The notes: generated from the letters alone by a model not told the origin. A stretch of 64,000 nucleotides of DNA from Roseovarius sp. MMSF_3281 (GCF_030733685.1 NZ_JASHIM010000020.1:1-64000); one strand, 5' to 3'; numbered from the stretch's first letter, positions 1 through 9,014 are shown. Translations and numbers: made by a program.

Positions 1-12
1 GGGGATGCTCAT
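1..12 (-). CDS. start of next gene, cut by the window edge (probable response regulator)
   Basis: Reading leftwards, an ATG at 12-10 overlaps the TGA stop of the histidine kinase (ATGA). The frame stays open to the window edge and encodes Met-Ser-Ile-Pro. A four-base start-stop overlap with a HisKA_3-type kinase is the usual arrangement for its partner NarL/LuxR-type response regulator. Only four codons are visible, so the identity is inferred from context. Confidence 0.4.
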
Positions 13-1433
13 GCGCTTGCCTTGGTTTCGGGGGCGGTGGGGTCTTGCGGGGTCAGCATATGGGTCAGCGGCACCGAGGCCTCGATGACGGTGCCGGACT
101 TGCTGGACAGGATACGCAGCGTGCCGTCCAGTTGTTCGATGCGTTCTTGCATGTTGCGCAGGCCCAGGCCCGCGCCGGGGGTGCCCGAGGGTGCGTGATC
201 GATCCCGCAACCGTCATCCGCGATGCGCAGGGTCGCCCCCTTCTTGTGGCCGCGCACGCCGATGACCACGGTGCTGGCGCGGGCGTGGCGTTCGATGTTG
301 GTCAGCGCCTCTTGCGCGACCCGGTACATGGCGATCTTGGCCTCGTCGTCCAGGCGGTTGCGGAAGACCACGGTTTCGAATTCCACGGCAATGCCGGTGC
401 GATCCCCGAAATCTTGGGCCAGCGCCTTGATGGCGGGGCCAACACCCAGATCGTCCAGCGCCCCGGGCCGCAAGTCGCGGCTGATGCGGCGCACCTCCTG
501 GATGGCGCCTGACAGGTGTTCGATCCCGCGGTCAAGGTTATCCCCGGCGCGGGCATCGCCCATGGCCAGCCGCCGCTTGGCCGCGTCCAGCGCATAGCGC
601 ACCCCGACAAGGATCTGGCTGATCCCGTCGTGCAACTCGCGCGCCACGCGGCCGCGTTCCTCTTCCTGCGCATCGAAGACCCGCTGGGTCAGTTTCTTCA
701 GCTTGGCATCGGCCAGGCGGCGCTCGCGGATGTTGATGAACAGGCCCGAGGTAAAGACCAGCAACAGCGCGGTCAGCGTGATCGCCCCGATATAAAGGAA
801 GGTGCGCTGGATGCGGGTTTCCACCTGCTCGCGCGAGGCGGCGACGGTGGCCTTCACGTCATCGACGAAAACGCCGGTGCCCACGACCCATCGCCAATCC
901 TGAAGGCCGATCACGTAAGAGATCATGCGCGCCACCTCGCCGGTCGAGGGCTTGGGCCAGTCATAGCTGTGATAGCCCGCGCCGGTCCGGGCAAGGCGGA
1001 TCAGCTCGTCGGTGATGGGGATGCCCTGCGGGTCGGTCATGCCGGACCAGTTCGCCCCGATCAGGTCGGTCTGGCGCGGGCTGACAAGGTTGTTGCCGTC
1101 GTAGTCATAGACGAAGAAATAGCCGTCCTGCCCGTAAAGCAGCGCCGAAAGGGTCTGGGTGACCAGTTCCTTGGCGGCTTCGTCGTCGGGGGCGGCCCGG
1201 CCATAGGTATTGATGACCGCGCCACGGGCGATGGACAGGTAATTGCGCAGTTCCGCCCGCTTGGCGGCGATCAATTGCGCCTCAAGCTGCTGAATCTCGC
1301 GTTCGGCCAGTTGCCGCGACTGCAATGTCACCAGAACCGAGATGACCACCGCTGCCAGCACGAAGGGCAGGGTGGCGATCAGGAAGATCTTTTGCCCGTA
1401 GTTCAGGCGGATCATGTCGCGCAGGCGTTGCAT
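9..1433 (-). CDS. Cache-domain sensor histidine kinase (NarL/DegS-like, HisKA_3)
   Basis: Membrane sensor kinase of 474 residues. A transmembrane helix (about 17-38) is followed by a periplasmic single-Cache domain (about 39-210; the DGYFFVYD and DWRWVVGTGVFVDDV stretches are typical). A second helix lies at about 212-234. The cytoplasmic part has a HisKA_3 dimerisation domain with the phospho-acceptor His268 in ARELHDGISQ, then a HATPase_c domain (AGLGLRNMQERIEQL). Cache domains of this type usually bind small carboxylates or similar ligands. The gene lies 49 bp after the sulP-like gene on the same strand and its stop overlaps the next start, so the three may form one operon. An internal Met at 1415 is an alternative start. 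Family is certain; the ligand is unknown. Confidence 0.93.
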   Translation of the reverse strand: MQRLRDMIRLNYGQKIFLIATLPFVLAAVVISVLVTLQSRQLAEREIQQLEAQLIAAKRAELRNYLSIARGAVINTYGRAAPDDEAAKELVTQTLSALLYGQDGYFFVYDYDGNNLVSPRQTDLIGANWSGMTDPQGIPITDELIRLARTGAGYHSYDWPKPSTGEVARMISYVIGLQDWRWVVGTGVFVDDVKATVAASREQVETRIQRTFLYIGAITLTALLLVFTSGLFINIRERRLADAKLKKLTQRVFDAQEEERGRVARELHDGISQILVGVRYALDAAKRRLAMGDARAGDNLDRGIEHLSGAIQEVRRISRDLRPGALDDLGVGPAIKALAQDFGDRTGIAVEFETVVFRNRLDDEAKIAMYRVAQEALTNIERHARASTVVIGVRGHKKGATLRIADDGCGIDHAPSGTPGAGLGLRNMQERIEQLDGTLRILSSKSGTVIEASVPLTHMLTPQDPTAPETKASA

Positions 1434-1482
1434 GGCGCGATTCGATACGCCGAATCGGCTGTAATATCCAGTGTTTCAATGG

Positions 1483-2745
1483 CTACCGGTCCGGTGGTTC
1501 CCACTTGGCAGGCGGCACATCCCGACGCGCAAGGCGCAGGGCCAGCCCAAGGGCGACCCCCACGCCGATGGCCACGGTCAGGTCCGTCAGCACGGTAAGG
1601 ACCAGGGTCAGAAGCAAAAGCGCCCGGTCGGCCCGGGGCAGCGCAAGATAGGAGCGCCACTTGTGCGGCTCGGCCATGTTCCAGGCGGTCAGTATCAAAA
1701 GACCGGCCAGCGCGGGCATGGCGAAATATCCCGCCAAGGGGGCGGCCAGCAGCATGACCAGAAGGATGGTCAGCGCATGGACGATCCCGGCCACGGGGGT
1801 CTTGCCTCCGGCGCGCACATTGGTCGCGGTGCGGGCGATGGCCCCGGTCGCGGGCAGGCCGCCGAAAACCGCACTGCCGATATTGGCCGCGCCCCCGGCG
1901 ATCACCTCGGCGTTGGGCCGGTAGTTGCCGCCGATCATCCGGTCGGCCACCGAGGCGGACAACAGCGATTCCACCCCGGCCAGGAAGGCGATGATACAGG
2001 CCGAGGGCAGAAGTGCGATCATCTGCGACACGGAAAGCTCGGGCAGGGCGGGCATGGGCAGGGTCGCGGGCAGGGCGCCATAGCGCGCGCCCAGCGTATC
2101 CACCGGCAAAGCCGCCAGCGCGACAAGCGCCGAAGCCGCGCCCACCGCCACGATAAGCCCGGGAAACCGTGGTGCCGCGCGGCGCAATGCGACGATCAGG
2201 GCCATGCAGCCCAGCCCCACCAGCAAGGCCATGCCGTTCAACGTGTCGCGCGCCCCCCAAAGCACATGCAGCTTTTCCAGAAATTCCCCAGGCACATCGC
2301 CGGGGGTCAGGCCCAGCAGGTCCTTGACCTGGCTGGTGGCGATGATGATGGCGATGCCGATGGTGAAGCCGTGGATCACCGGCTCGGGGATATGCCGCAC
2401 AAGGCTGCCCGCCCGCAGGTATCCCGCGACCATCAGGATCGCCCCGGCCATGAGCGTGGCAAGCACAAGGCCGCCGTGCCCATGGTCTGCGATGATACCG
2501 TAGACCACTACGATAAACGCCCCGGTCGGCCCGCCGATCTGTACCCGGCTTCCGCCGAGGGCCGAAATCAGGATGCCGCCGACAATCGCCGTGGTCAGGC
2601 CCGTCGAGGGGTCAGCCCCCGAGGCGATGGCGATGGCGATACTCAGCGGCAGCGCAACCATGGCCACGGTCACGCCCGCAAGCACATCGGCGCGCAGAAG
2701 CGCGGGGGTATAATCGCGCAGGGTGGTCAGCAGCTTGGGGGTCAT
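1483..2745 (-). CDS. SulP-family anion permease lacking a STAS domain
   Basis: Polytopic inner-membrane protein of the SulP (SLC26) family. The N-terminal signature is present (LLRADVLAGVTVAMVALPLS, then the GPTGAF motif and hydrophobic helices throughout). From the ATG at 2745 it has 420 residues and ends right after the last membrane segment. The cytoplasmic STAS domain of typical SulP proteins (550 residues or more) is therefore absent. The open frame extends to a TTG at 2796, but the ATG is the better start. SulP proteins move sulfate, bicarbonate or dicarboxylates, and the substrate cannot be read from sequence. Divergent from the TRAP operon; upstream of and probably co-transcribed with the sensor kinase. 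Confidence 0.85.
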   Translation of the reverse strand: MTPKLLTTLRDYTPALLRADVLAGVTVAMVALPLSIAIAIASGADPSTGLTTAIVGGILISALGGSRVQIGGPTGAFIVVVYGIIADHGHGGLVLATLMAGAILMVAGYLRAGSLVRHIPEPVIHGFTIGIAIIIATSQVKDLLGLTPGDVPGEFLEKLHVLWGARDTLNGMALLVGLGCMALIVALRRAAPRFPGLIVAVGAASALVALAALPVDTLGARYGALPATLPMPALPELSVSQMIALLPSACIIAFLAGVESLLSASVADRMIGGNYRPNAEVIAGGAANIGSAVFGGLPATGAIARTATNVRAGGKTPVAGIVHALTILLVMLLAAPLAGYFAMPALAGLLILTAWNMAEPHKWRSYLALPRADRALLLLTLVLTVLTDLTVAIGVGVALGLALRLARRDVPPAKWEPPDR

Positions 2746-2852
2746 GACGATGTTGAACACCCTTGGCAGGGCGGATGCAAGTGTCGAAACGCCCAAAAGG
2801 TATGCGCCATGCCCGGGGCGAAATCATCCGCTGCAAAAACCCGAATCTACGC

Positions 2853-2865
2853 AATACTAGGTATT
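2853..2865. promoter_or_regulatory. AATAC-N3-GTATT palindrome in the sulP/takP divergent region
   Basis: The 222 bp between sulP and takP contain a perfect palindrome, AATAC-TAG-GTATT. They also carry two near-identical TGCAAAAA(A)CC stretches (2832 and 2870) and TTTGCAGAACTTGCAA near 2890. AT-rich dyads of this size in divergent promoters are often operators for GntR-type or similar regulators. No regulator gene lies next to it, so the role is inferred. Confidence 0.35.
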
Positions 2866-2967
2866 CCATTGCAAAAAACCGCGCGTTAAGTTTGCAGAAC
2901 TTGCAACGATCCGCATGCGGGCCGGGAGGGCCTTCGTGCAACCAAATAATCTGGGAGGATATATTTT

Positions 2968-4053
2968 ATGGATCGCCGTTCATTCCTGAAAAATACTGCT
3001 CTGGGTGGCTCGGCCGCTGCCGCGACATCGCTGGCCGCCCCCGCCTATGCGCAAGGCAAGCGCACCCTGACCATGGTGACCACATGGGGCCGCGGCCTTG
3101 CCGGTGTGCATGACGCCGCACAATACTGTGCCGATGCCATCACCGCGATGTCCGACGGCAACCTGACCGTTGACCTGAAAGCCGGCGGCGAGCTTGTCGG
3201 TGCCTTCGAAGTGTTCGACGCGGTTTCCGCCGGTCAGGCCGACCTGTACCACGGTGTGGATTACTACTTCCTCGGTCAGCACCCGGCGCTGTCGTTCTTC
3301 AGCCAGGTGCCCTTCGGCATGACCTTCCAGGAATTCAACAACTGGTTCTATCACGAAGGCGGTCGCGAACTGGCCGATGATCTGTATTCGATCTTTGGCC
3401 TCAAGAGTTTCCCGGCAGGCAACACCGGCCCGCAATCGGGTGGCTGGTTCAGCCGCGAAATCAACAGCCCCGACGATTTCCAGGGCCTCAAGTTCCGTAT
3501 GCCGGGGCAGGGTGGCCAGGTGCTTGGCAAACTGGGCGCCAGCGTTCAGAACCTTCCGGGATCGGAAGTCTACCAGGCGCTTGCCAGCGGTGCCATCGAC
3601 GGGACCGAATGGATCGGCCCCTGGGCGGACGAAAAGGCCGGTTTCCAGGAAATCACCAAGATCTATTACACCGCCGGTTTCCATGAGCCGGGTCCGAACC
3701 TGAACCTGACCGCGAACCTCGACGTTTACGAAAGCCTGTCGCCCTCGCAACAGGCCATCGTCAGCAATGCCGCGCAATCGGCCAACATCTGGTCGATGTC
3801 GCAGTTCATGGCCAACAACTCGTCGGCGCTGCAACGTCTGCAATCCAGCGGCGTGAAGCTGATGGAATTCCCCGACAGCGTCTGGGATGCCTTCGGGGCC
3901 GCCGCCGCCGAAGTCGTGCAGGAGCCGATGGGCGACGACCTCTACAAGGCCTGCTACGAAAGCTACAACGCCTCGCTGAAAAGCTCGGCGGCATGGGGCA
4001 GCCGGTCTGAAGGGGCCTTCACCGCCCAGCGTAACCGCGTCGTCGGTATCTGA
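2968..4053 (+). CDS. takP: TRAP transporter solute-binding protein, TakP-like
   Basis: Periplasmic DctP-family solute-binding protein of 361 residues. The N-terminus MDRRSFLKN is a twin-arginine signal, with probable cleavage after AYA at residue 28. The body matches the TakP group, which in Rhodobacter sphaeroides binds 2-oxo acids such as pyruvate with sodium; typical stretches are WGRGLAGVHDAA, GVDYYFLGQHPALSFF and the FRMPGQGG region. Start chosen from the strong GGGAGGA ribosome site 11 bp upstream. First gene of a three-gene TRAP operon and separated from the membrane genes by a hairpin. The 2-oxo acid substrate is inferred from similarity. Confidence 0.9.
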   Translation: MDRRSFLKNTALGGSAAAATSLAAPAYAQGKRTLTMVTTWGRGLAGVHDAAQYCADAITAMSDGNLTVDLKAGGELVGAFEVFDAVSAGQADLYHGVDYYFLGQHPALSFFSQVPFGMTFQEFNNWFYHEGGRELADDLYSIFGLKSFPAGNTGPQSGGWFSREINSPDDFQGLKFRMPGQGGQVLGKLGASVQNLPGSEVYQALASGAIDGTEWIGPWADEKAGFQEITKIYYTAGFHEPGPNLNLTANLDVYESLSPSQQAIVSNAAQSANIWSMSQFMANNSSALQRLQSSGVKLMEFPDSVWDAFGAAAAEVVQEPMGDDLYKACYESYNASLKSSAAWGSRSEGAFTAQRNRVVGI

Positions 4054-4129
4054 TAGTCTTGCTTACCTTGCGGCCGCGTCTTTCGATCATTCAAGGGACG
4101 CGGCCCCTGGTGCTGAGCATGGGAAGACT

Positions 4130-4159
4130 GGACGGTTCCGGTGGCCATCGGGACCGTCC
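4130..4159 (+). other. intercistronic hairpin between takP and takQ
   Basis: The 161-bp gap between binding-protein and permease genes holds an inverted repeat with GGACGGTTCC and GGGACCGTCC arms (one G-T pair) and a short loop. No U-run follows, so it is not a classical terminator. Hairpins after solute-binding-protein genes often stabilise the upstream mRNA or attenuate read-through so the binding protein is made in excess. Confidence 0.6.
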
Positions 4160-4214
4160 ATTCCTTTAGGGAAGCCGCAGGAACGGCCCCGCTGGCAAAA
4201 AGAATGGAAAAACG

Positions 4215-5105
4215 ATGCTCGACACAATCCTTTGGGTGTTCCAGAACATCGGCCTTGCCTTTTACAATCTGGGATATGCGCTGACCCATCCAAGCCTCTG
4301 GCTGGATTGGTCCGACAAGGAAGCGATCATGCGCTTCGTCTACTATGGCGGATCGGTTGAATTCTTCTTTGTGGTCTTTACCGCCTTTCTGGTCATCACC
4401 GGAATCGGGATGTGGAAAACCGGGTTCATGTGGGGTGTCGTGCGCCTGTTGGAAGGGTTTGCCAACACGGTTGGGCGCTTCTTTGCATGGGCTGGCCTGA
4501 TCATGGTGATCCAGCAGATCCTGATCATCTTCATCCAAAGGATTTTTGCCCGGCCCGACATGGTGTTCGGCTTCGGTATCCCGCTGGAGATGGACATCAG
4601 CTGGTATTCCGAGGAGTTGAAACTTTACAACGCCATGGTCGTCGCCCTGTGTTGCACCTATACCTTCGTGCAGGGCAGTCACGTGCGGGTTGACCTTGTC
4701 TATTCCGCCATCAGCCACCGCGCCAAGCGGGTGATCGACATGACAGGCTCGCTTATCTTCATGATGCCGATGGCGGTACTGACGTGGATGTACGGATGGT
4801 ATTTCCTCTGGCGGCACCTGATCGTGCCGAAACCTTCGGCCTCGGACACGCTGGACCGGTTGCTGATGAAGTCCCGCGCCCTGCGCTGGAACGTGGAAAC
4901 CATCGGCTTTTCGCCCAATGGATTCAATGGCTACTTCCTGTTCAAGGTGCTTCTGGTGGCCTTTGCCGGGATGGTGTTCCTGCATGCCGTCGCCTTCTTC
5001 TACCGCTCCTACCTTGAGTGGCGCGAAGGCGAGGCCAGCGCGGACAAATACCTCGACAAGGACAGCCTTGGCGAGGGCGAAGAAGCCTATGAAGGCACAC
5101 ACTAA
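4215..5105 (+). CDS. takQ: TRAP transporter small permease subunit (DctQ/TakQ-like)
   Basis: Small membrane subunit of the TRAP transporter. At 296 residues it is longer than common DctQ proteins (about 160-220). Hydrophobic segments are visible near residues 40-65, 85-105, 135-150, 180-200 and 255-275. The DctQ-like core includes CCTYTFVQGSHVRVDLVYSAI. It lies between the TakP-like binding protein and the large permease, 14 bp before the latter, and should associate with it in the inner membrane. The extra length fits the TakQ branch that accompanies TakP. Confidence 0.87.
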   Translation: MLDTILWVFQNIGLAFYNLGYALTHPSLWLDWSDKEAIMRFVYYGGSVEFFFVVFTAFLVITGIGMWKTGFMWGVVRLLEGFANTVGRFFAWAGLIMVIQQILIIFIQRIFARPDMVFGFGIPLEMDISWYSEELKLYNAMVVALCCTYTFVQGSHVRVDLVYSAISHRAKRVIDMTGSLIFMMPMAVLTWMYGWYFLWRHLIVPKPSASDTLDRLLMKSRALRWNVETIGFSPNGFNGYFLFKVLLVAFAGMVFLHAVAFFYRSYLEWREGEASADKYLDKDSLGEGEEAYEGTH

Positions 5106-5119
5106 AAGGGGCAGGACAC

Positions 5120-7471
5120 ATGCTATTCGGACTTGACGGCGTCGAGATCGGCCTGATCATCGTATTCCTCTGCCTCTTCGGGGGCATTCTTTCCGGCTTT
5201 CCGGTGGCCTTTGCCATCGGCGGGGCGGGGGTTATTTCCTTCACCATCGTCGCGGCCCTCGACAGTGCGGGCCTGCTCATCCACCAGGCGATCGATACCT
5301 CCTCGGATGCCTTCCGCGGTCTGGTCGCCTCGGGGCTGAAGCCGGATAGCATATCCGTCTTCACCCACCCCGAGTTGCCAAGGGTCGGCACACCCGTTTT
5401 CCCGCGCGGCTGGGAAGTGGCGCTGGACCGCAACGTCAGCTTCATCGTCAACCGCATCAACGAACGCGTCCTTGCGGGCCAGTCGATTGAAACCCTTCTG
5501 GCGGTGCTGATGTTCGTGATGATGGGCATCACGCTGGAACGCTCGAAAATCGCCAACGACCTGTTGACCACCATGGCCAAGGTCTTTGGCCCGCTGCCCG
5601 GTGGTCTGGCGGTGTCGGTGGTTGTTGTCGGGGCCTTCCTTGCCGCCTCGACCGGGATCGTGGGGGCCACCGTGGTAACCATGGGCCTGCTCAGCCTGCC
5701 CACCATGCTGCGCAACAACTACAGCCCGGAAATCGCCACCGGCGTCATCGCGGCCTCGGGCACCTTGGGGCAGATCATCCCGCCCTCGATCGTGATCGTC
5801 CTTCTGGGGACGCTGGCCGGTGACCTTTATTCCGCCGCACAGGAAACCCGCGCACAAGAGGCCGGCTGTACCGATGCGCTGACCTACCTTGGCGAACCCG
5901 CGGTGGTTTCCGTGGGCACGCTGTTTCAGGCGGCCCTGCTGCCGGGGATCATGCTGGCGCTGCTTTATGCGCTTTATGCCTTTGGTTATGCCCTGGTTTA
6001 CCCGTCGCGCGCGCCCGCCGTGGAAACCACAGGCGGCGGCGGTGAGGCCCGTACTCGTGGCGAAACCTTCACATGGTTCATCGGTGTGCCGCTTGGCCTG
6101 ATCGCGGCCGTGATGCTCATGGGGCAGGTGAATATCGTCGGGTCGCAGACCCTGACCGTGGATACCTTCACGGATGCCGGTCAAACGGCGGCCCTGCGCA
6201 CCAATGTATCGCAGGAATGCCAGGAAAGCATGATCGAACTGCACGGCCAGTCGGCATGGGATTCCGCCGTGGCCGAACAACAGGCCATCGAGGAGGCCGG
6301 CGGCCTGACCGAAAGCGAGCGTCTGAGCCCCGAAGAGATCGCCGAGAGGGTGGCCGAGAAAGAGGCCGCCGCGGCCCCCATCGGCACCGGCGTCGCGGTC
6401 CTTTTCCTGATCCTGTCGCTGATCCTTGCCGTGGCGCGGGGTGTCAAACCCTCGGTCACGCCTGCGCCGCTTCTGATCGGCGCGCTTGGCGTGGTCCTGG
6501 GCCTGATTGTCGATATCCTGTTTATCGCCCCCTCCAGCAGTGCGGGGGGGACCTTGCTGAAGCTGGCCATCCCCTTGGCGCTTGCGCTTTACGGCGCCAC
6601 CCATGCGGCGGGCCGGTTGGCGCAGAACGAGCTGATCAAGGTGGTTTTCCCGCCCCTTGTCCTGATCGTCGCGGTGCTGGGCTCGATCCTTGGCGGGATC
6701 ACCAACCCGACGCCCGCCGCCGCGCTTGGCGCGGGTGGGGCGATCATGCTGGCGGCCTATCGCAAGCTGCAGGACGAGGAACGCTCGGGCAAGATCATCA
6801 TCTTTGCTACCCTGGCGGTGATCATCGCCATCCTGATCGGCATCAACTTTGACCTGCGGATCAACCAGGAAGAGGTGCCATTCGAATCCTGGATGGCCTT
6901 CCTTGCGGCCTATGCGGCCTATCTCTATGCCGCCTTCGGGTTGCTCTTTGCCTGCTGGGTGTTGTTCTCGGGCGGGGTTCTTACCCCGGTGGTGCGGGAA
7001 ACGGCCAAGGTGACCTCGATGGTCTTTACCATCCTGATTGGGTCGCAGCTTCTGAACCTCGTGGTGATCTCTTTCGGGGGCGAGCATTACATCCAGCAAT
7101 TCCTGAAAAGCTTCGATAACGAGTTCAAGGTGTTCCTGATCGTCATGCTGGTGCTGTTCGTGCTGGGCTTCGTGCTGGATTTCCTCGAGATCATCTACAT
7201 CGTGATCCCCATCGTCGGGCCGGTGATCTATGGCGGCACCTTCGACCCCAAGTGGGTGACCATCATGATCGCGGTGAACCTGCAAACCTCCTTCCTGACG
7301 CCGCCCTTCGGCTTCGCGCTCTTCTACTTGCGAGGGGTCGCACCGAAGGAGGTGACGACGGGCCATATCTATCGCGGTGTCGCGCCCTTCGTCCTGATCC
7401 AGGTGGTGGGCTTGGCGATCCTGTGGTTCTTCCCGCAGATCGTGACCATCGTTCCGGCCCTGATCCCGTAA
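5120..7471 (+). CDS. takM: TRAP transporter large permease subunit (DctM/TakM-like, enlarged)
   Basis: Large membrane subunit that carries the transport pathway (sodium-coupled uptake). At 783 residues it is far longer than classical DctM (about 425). DctM-type segments are clear at the start (GGILSGFPVAFAIGG), middle (GTLGQIIPPSIVIVLLGTLAGD) and end (TSFLTPPFGFALFYLRGVAP). The extra length comes from a hydrophilic insert at about residues 345-425, rich in Glu and Ala, followed by further membrane helices. The binding protein and small subunit precede it, so the operon is complete, and a terminator follows 24 bp after the stop. Confidence 0.9.
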   Translation: MLFGLDGVEIGLIIVFLCLFGGILSGFPVAFAIGGAGVISFTIVAALDSAGLLIHQAIDTSSDAFRGLVASGLKPDSISVFTHPELPRVGTPVFPRGWEVALDRNVSFIVNRINERVLAGQSIETLLAVLMFVMMGITLERSKIANDLLTTMAKVFGPLPGGLAVSVVVVGAFLAASTGIVGATVVTMGLLSLPTMLRNNYSPEIATGVIAASGTLGQIIPPSIVIVLLGTLAGDLYSAAQETRAQEAGCTDALTYLGEPAVVSVGTLFQAALLPGIMLALLYALYAFGYALVYPSRAPAVETTGGGGEARTRGETFTWFIGVPLGLIAAVMLMGQVNIVGSQTLTVDTFTDAGQTAALRTNVSQECQESMIELHGQSAWDSAVAEQQAIEEAGGLTESERLSPEEIAERVAEKEAAAAPIGTGVAVLFLILSLILAVARGVKPSVTPAPLLIGALGVVLGLIVDILFIAPSSSAGGTLLKLAIPLALALYGATHAAGRLAQNELIKVVFPPLVLIVAVLGSILGGITNPTPAAALGAGGAIMLAAYRKLQDEERSGKIIIFATLAVIIAILIGINFDLRINQEEVPFESWMAFLAAYAAYLYAAFGLLFACWVLFSGGVLTPVVRETAKVTSMVFTILIGSQLLNLVVISFGGEHYIQQFLKSFDNEFKVFLIVMLVLFVLGFVLDFLEIIYIVIPIVGPVIYGGTFDPKWVTIMIAVNLQTSFLTPPFGFALFYLRGVAPKEVTTGHIYRGVAPFVLIQVVGLAILWFFPQIVTIVPALIP

Positions 7472-7494
7472 CCGGGCGTCAGTTCCAGGTTCTG

Positions 7495-7531
7495 GCGCGC
7501 GTCCCCGAAAAGGGGGCGCGCGTTTTCGTTT
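7495..7531 (+). terminator. intrinsic terminator of the TRAP operon
   Basis: A GC-rich hairpin (CGCGCGTCCCC arm, GAAA-type loop, GGGGGCGCGCG arm with one wobble) is followed by TTTTCGTTT. It starts 24 bp after the takM stop codon and fits a rho-independent terminator. Confidence 0.85.
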
Positions 7532-7537
7532 CGGGCC

Positions 7538-7560
7538 GGTCCCGGGCTTGCCCCGGGACC
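7538..7560. repeat. CCCGGG hairpin repeat, copy 1
   Basis: Perfect 9-bp arms GGTCCCGGG/CCCGGGACC around a CTTGC loop. A second copy with the same core and an equivalent loop on the other strand (TCAAG) lies at 45022-45042. Short intergenic hairpin repeats like this are common in this bacterial group. Confidence 0.6.
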
Positions 7561-7618
7561 CCTTGGCCGGTTCGGAGGCCCCGGCGCAGGGCCGGGGCGG
7601 GGGCATTCTGTGGAAGTT

Positions 7619-7685
7619 GTACATTCCACCCGTCGGAAGGCCGGATTTCTGTACAAAACCCGGGGGGCGAATGTACAAACTGTAC
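7619..7685 (-). repeat. GTAC palindrome array, copy A
   Basis: Four GTAC cores start at 7619, 7651, 7673 and 7682. Read on the minus strand, the steps are 9, 22 and 32 bp, identical to the first three steps of the array at 16608-16683. The cores sit in TGTACA. The third site is embedded in CCGGGTTTTGTACAG followed by AAATCCGG, matching CCGGGTTTCGTACGAAAACC in the other copy. It lies between the convergent TRAP and bpt genes, 6 bp from the bpt stop. The function is unknown; the exact phasing suggests a multi-site protein-binding array. Confidence 0.65.
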
Positions 7686-7690
7686 AGAAG

Positions 7691-8518
7691 TTACCGGCGG
7701 CGCGGGGTGGCGGGGCGTCCGTCTGGCAGGCAGATATTGGCCACCTGTTCGGCAATCGGGTCATTGCTCAGCGGATGACACTTGGATTCGTAATCCGCCG
7801 AGTCGCGCATCTTTTCCCAATGCCCGTCCACATAAACCTCAAGCCCCGAGAACCCGGCCTTGTACCCCATCTTGGGGCTGCCCGGGACCCAGTAGCCCAG
7901 ATAGACATGCGGAATGCCATTTTCCCGAGCGATTTCAATATGATCGAGGATCAGGTAAGTGCCAAGGCTGTGCCGGGGAAGGTCGGGGTCATAGAAGGAA
8001 TAAACCATGCTGACCCCGTCATCGAGGATGTCGGTCAGGCACACGGCAATCAGTTGCCCATCTTCGTCGCTGTATTCCACCACGCGGGTACGGATCGGGG
8101 TTTCCTCGACCATCGCGGCGAATTCGAAGGTATCCATATCCGCCATCCCGCCCTGTGCATGGCGGTGCTCAAGGTAACGGCGGAAAAGGTCGTATTGTTC
8201 CTCGGTCGCCCAGGGGGATGAGGCGCGGCGCGTAAGTGATTGATTTCGTTTTATTGTTTTGCGTTGGCTTTTGCTGGGCGTGAAGTCTGCCACGTTGATT
8301 CGCGCCGAAAGACAGGCCGCGCAATCCGCACAGGAGGGGCGGTACAGCACGTTTTGCGAACGCCGGAAACCCTGCTTGGACAGGCTGTCGTTCAACCGTT
8401 GCGCCCCTTCGCCTTGCAGGGCGGTGAACAGCTTCCGCTCCATCCGGCCCTCAAGGTAGGGGCAGGGTTGTGGCGCGGTTACATAAAACTGCGGTGCTAT
8501 GGGAAGGGTGTGACGCAT
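7691..8518 (-). CDS. bpt: aspartate/glutamate leucyltransferase (Bpt)
   Basis: Cytoplasmic aminoacyl-tRNA-protein transferase of 275 residues. It attaches leucine to proteins with N-terminal Asp or Glu, marking them for ClpS/ClpAP degradation. The N-terminal family signature is visible (Cys-Pro-Tyr-Leu near residue 19, then the [10 protein letters not shown] cysteine cluster near residue 61). The C-terminal acetyltransferase-like fold contains [18 protein letters not shown] and the [18 protein letters not shown] motif. Length is normal. The gene stands alone, converges with the TRAP operon and ends at the GTAC array. Confidence 0.93.
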   Translation of the reverse strand: MRHTLPIAPQFYVTAPQPCPYLEGRMERKLFTALQGEGAQRLNDSLSKQGFRRSQNVLYRPSCADCAACLSARINVADFTPSKSQRKTIKRNQSLTRRASSPWATEEQYDLFRRYLEHRHAQGGMADMDTFEFAAMVEETPIRTRVVEYSDEDGQLIAVCLTDILDDGVSMVYSFYDPDLPRHSLGTYLILDHIEIARENGIPHVYLGYWVPGSPKMGYKAGFSGLEVYVDGHWEKMRDSADYESKCHPLSNDPIAEQVANICLPDGRPATPRRR

Positions 8519-8564
8519 TTCACTCGAACGATAACAACGATCCTGTTCCCCGCCAAGACCCTAG

Positions 8565-9014
8565 TCAGTAGCGGGCTTTGCGGTTGATTGCCACGGTGCC
8601 CAGAACATGGTCCGTCAGGCCCTGAGCGCGGTCTGTGGTCATCATCAGGACCACCGATACCACCTGCAAAACCACGAAGGCCATGGAGACCGTGAAGCCC
8701 AGTGTGTGCAGGAAAGCCATTGATAAATCAAAGGGTTGGCCATCCATGCGGCGAAACTCGATCGCGGTCAGGCGCATCCCCCATGTGGCCGAGCCACGGG
8801 TGATGGTGATGACGCGATAGGCAAAGCCCACGGTCAGGAAAAGGGCCGGGAAAACGAAGATTCCCAGAAACCCCGTCAGCGGCAGGATCAGCAGAGAAAA
8901 GCCGATGGTGACAATCGTGTCGACCACCCATGCAATCAGGCGCTTGGCGGGCACGTCGCTGTAGAACTCGGGTTGAGTGACAGGATCGGGGGTATGCCAG
9001 GAATACTCGGTCAT
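8565..9014 (-). CDS. RDD-family membrane protein
   Basis: Small inner-membrane protein of 149 residues with an RDD domain. The first helix begins with the RLIAWVVDTIVTIGFSLLI segment, where the family Arg and Asp lie. Two more helices lie at about 50-75 and 105-130, with SATWGMRLTAIEFRRMDGQPF between them. RDD proteins are poorly characterised; some have been linked to ion exchange. It follows the DUF2852 gene on the same strand after a 59-bp gap holding a hairpin. The function is not known. Confidence 0.85.
   Translation of the reverse strand: MTEYSWHTPDPVTQPEFYSDVPAKRLIAWVVDTIVTIGFSLLILPLTGFLGIFVFPALFLTVGFAYRVITITRGSATWGMRLTAIEFRRMDGQPFDLSMAFLHTLGFTVSMAFVVLQVVSVVLMMTTDRAQGLTDHVLGTVAINRKARY

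Noticed and set aside
516..1598. Long plus-strand open frame opposite the Cache histidine kinase (and many similar long frames opposite real genes throughout).
   Set aside because: GC-rich codon bias creates long antisense frames; these lack domains and ribosome sites, and the opposite strand encodes clear families.
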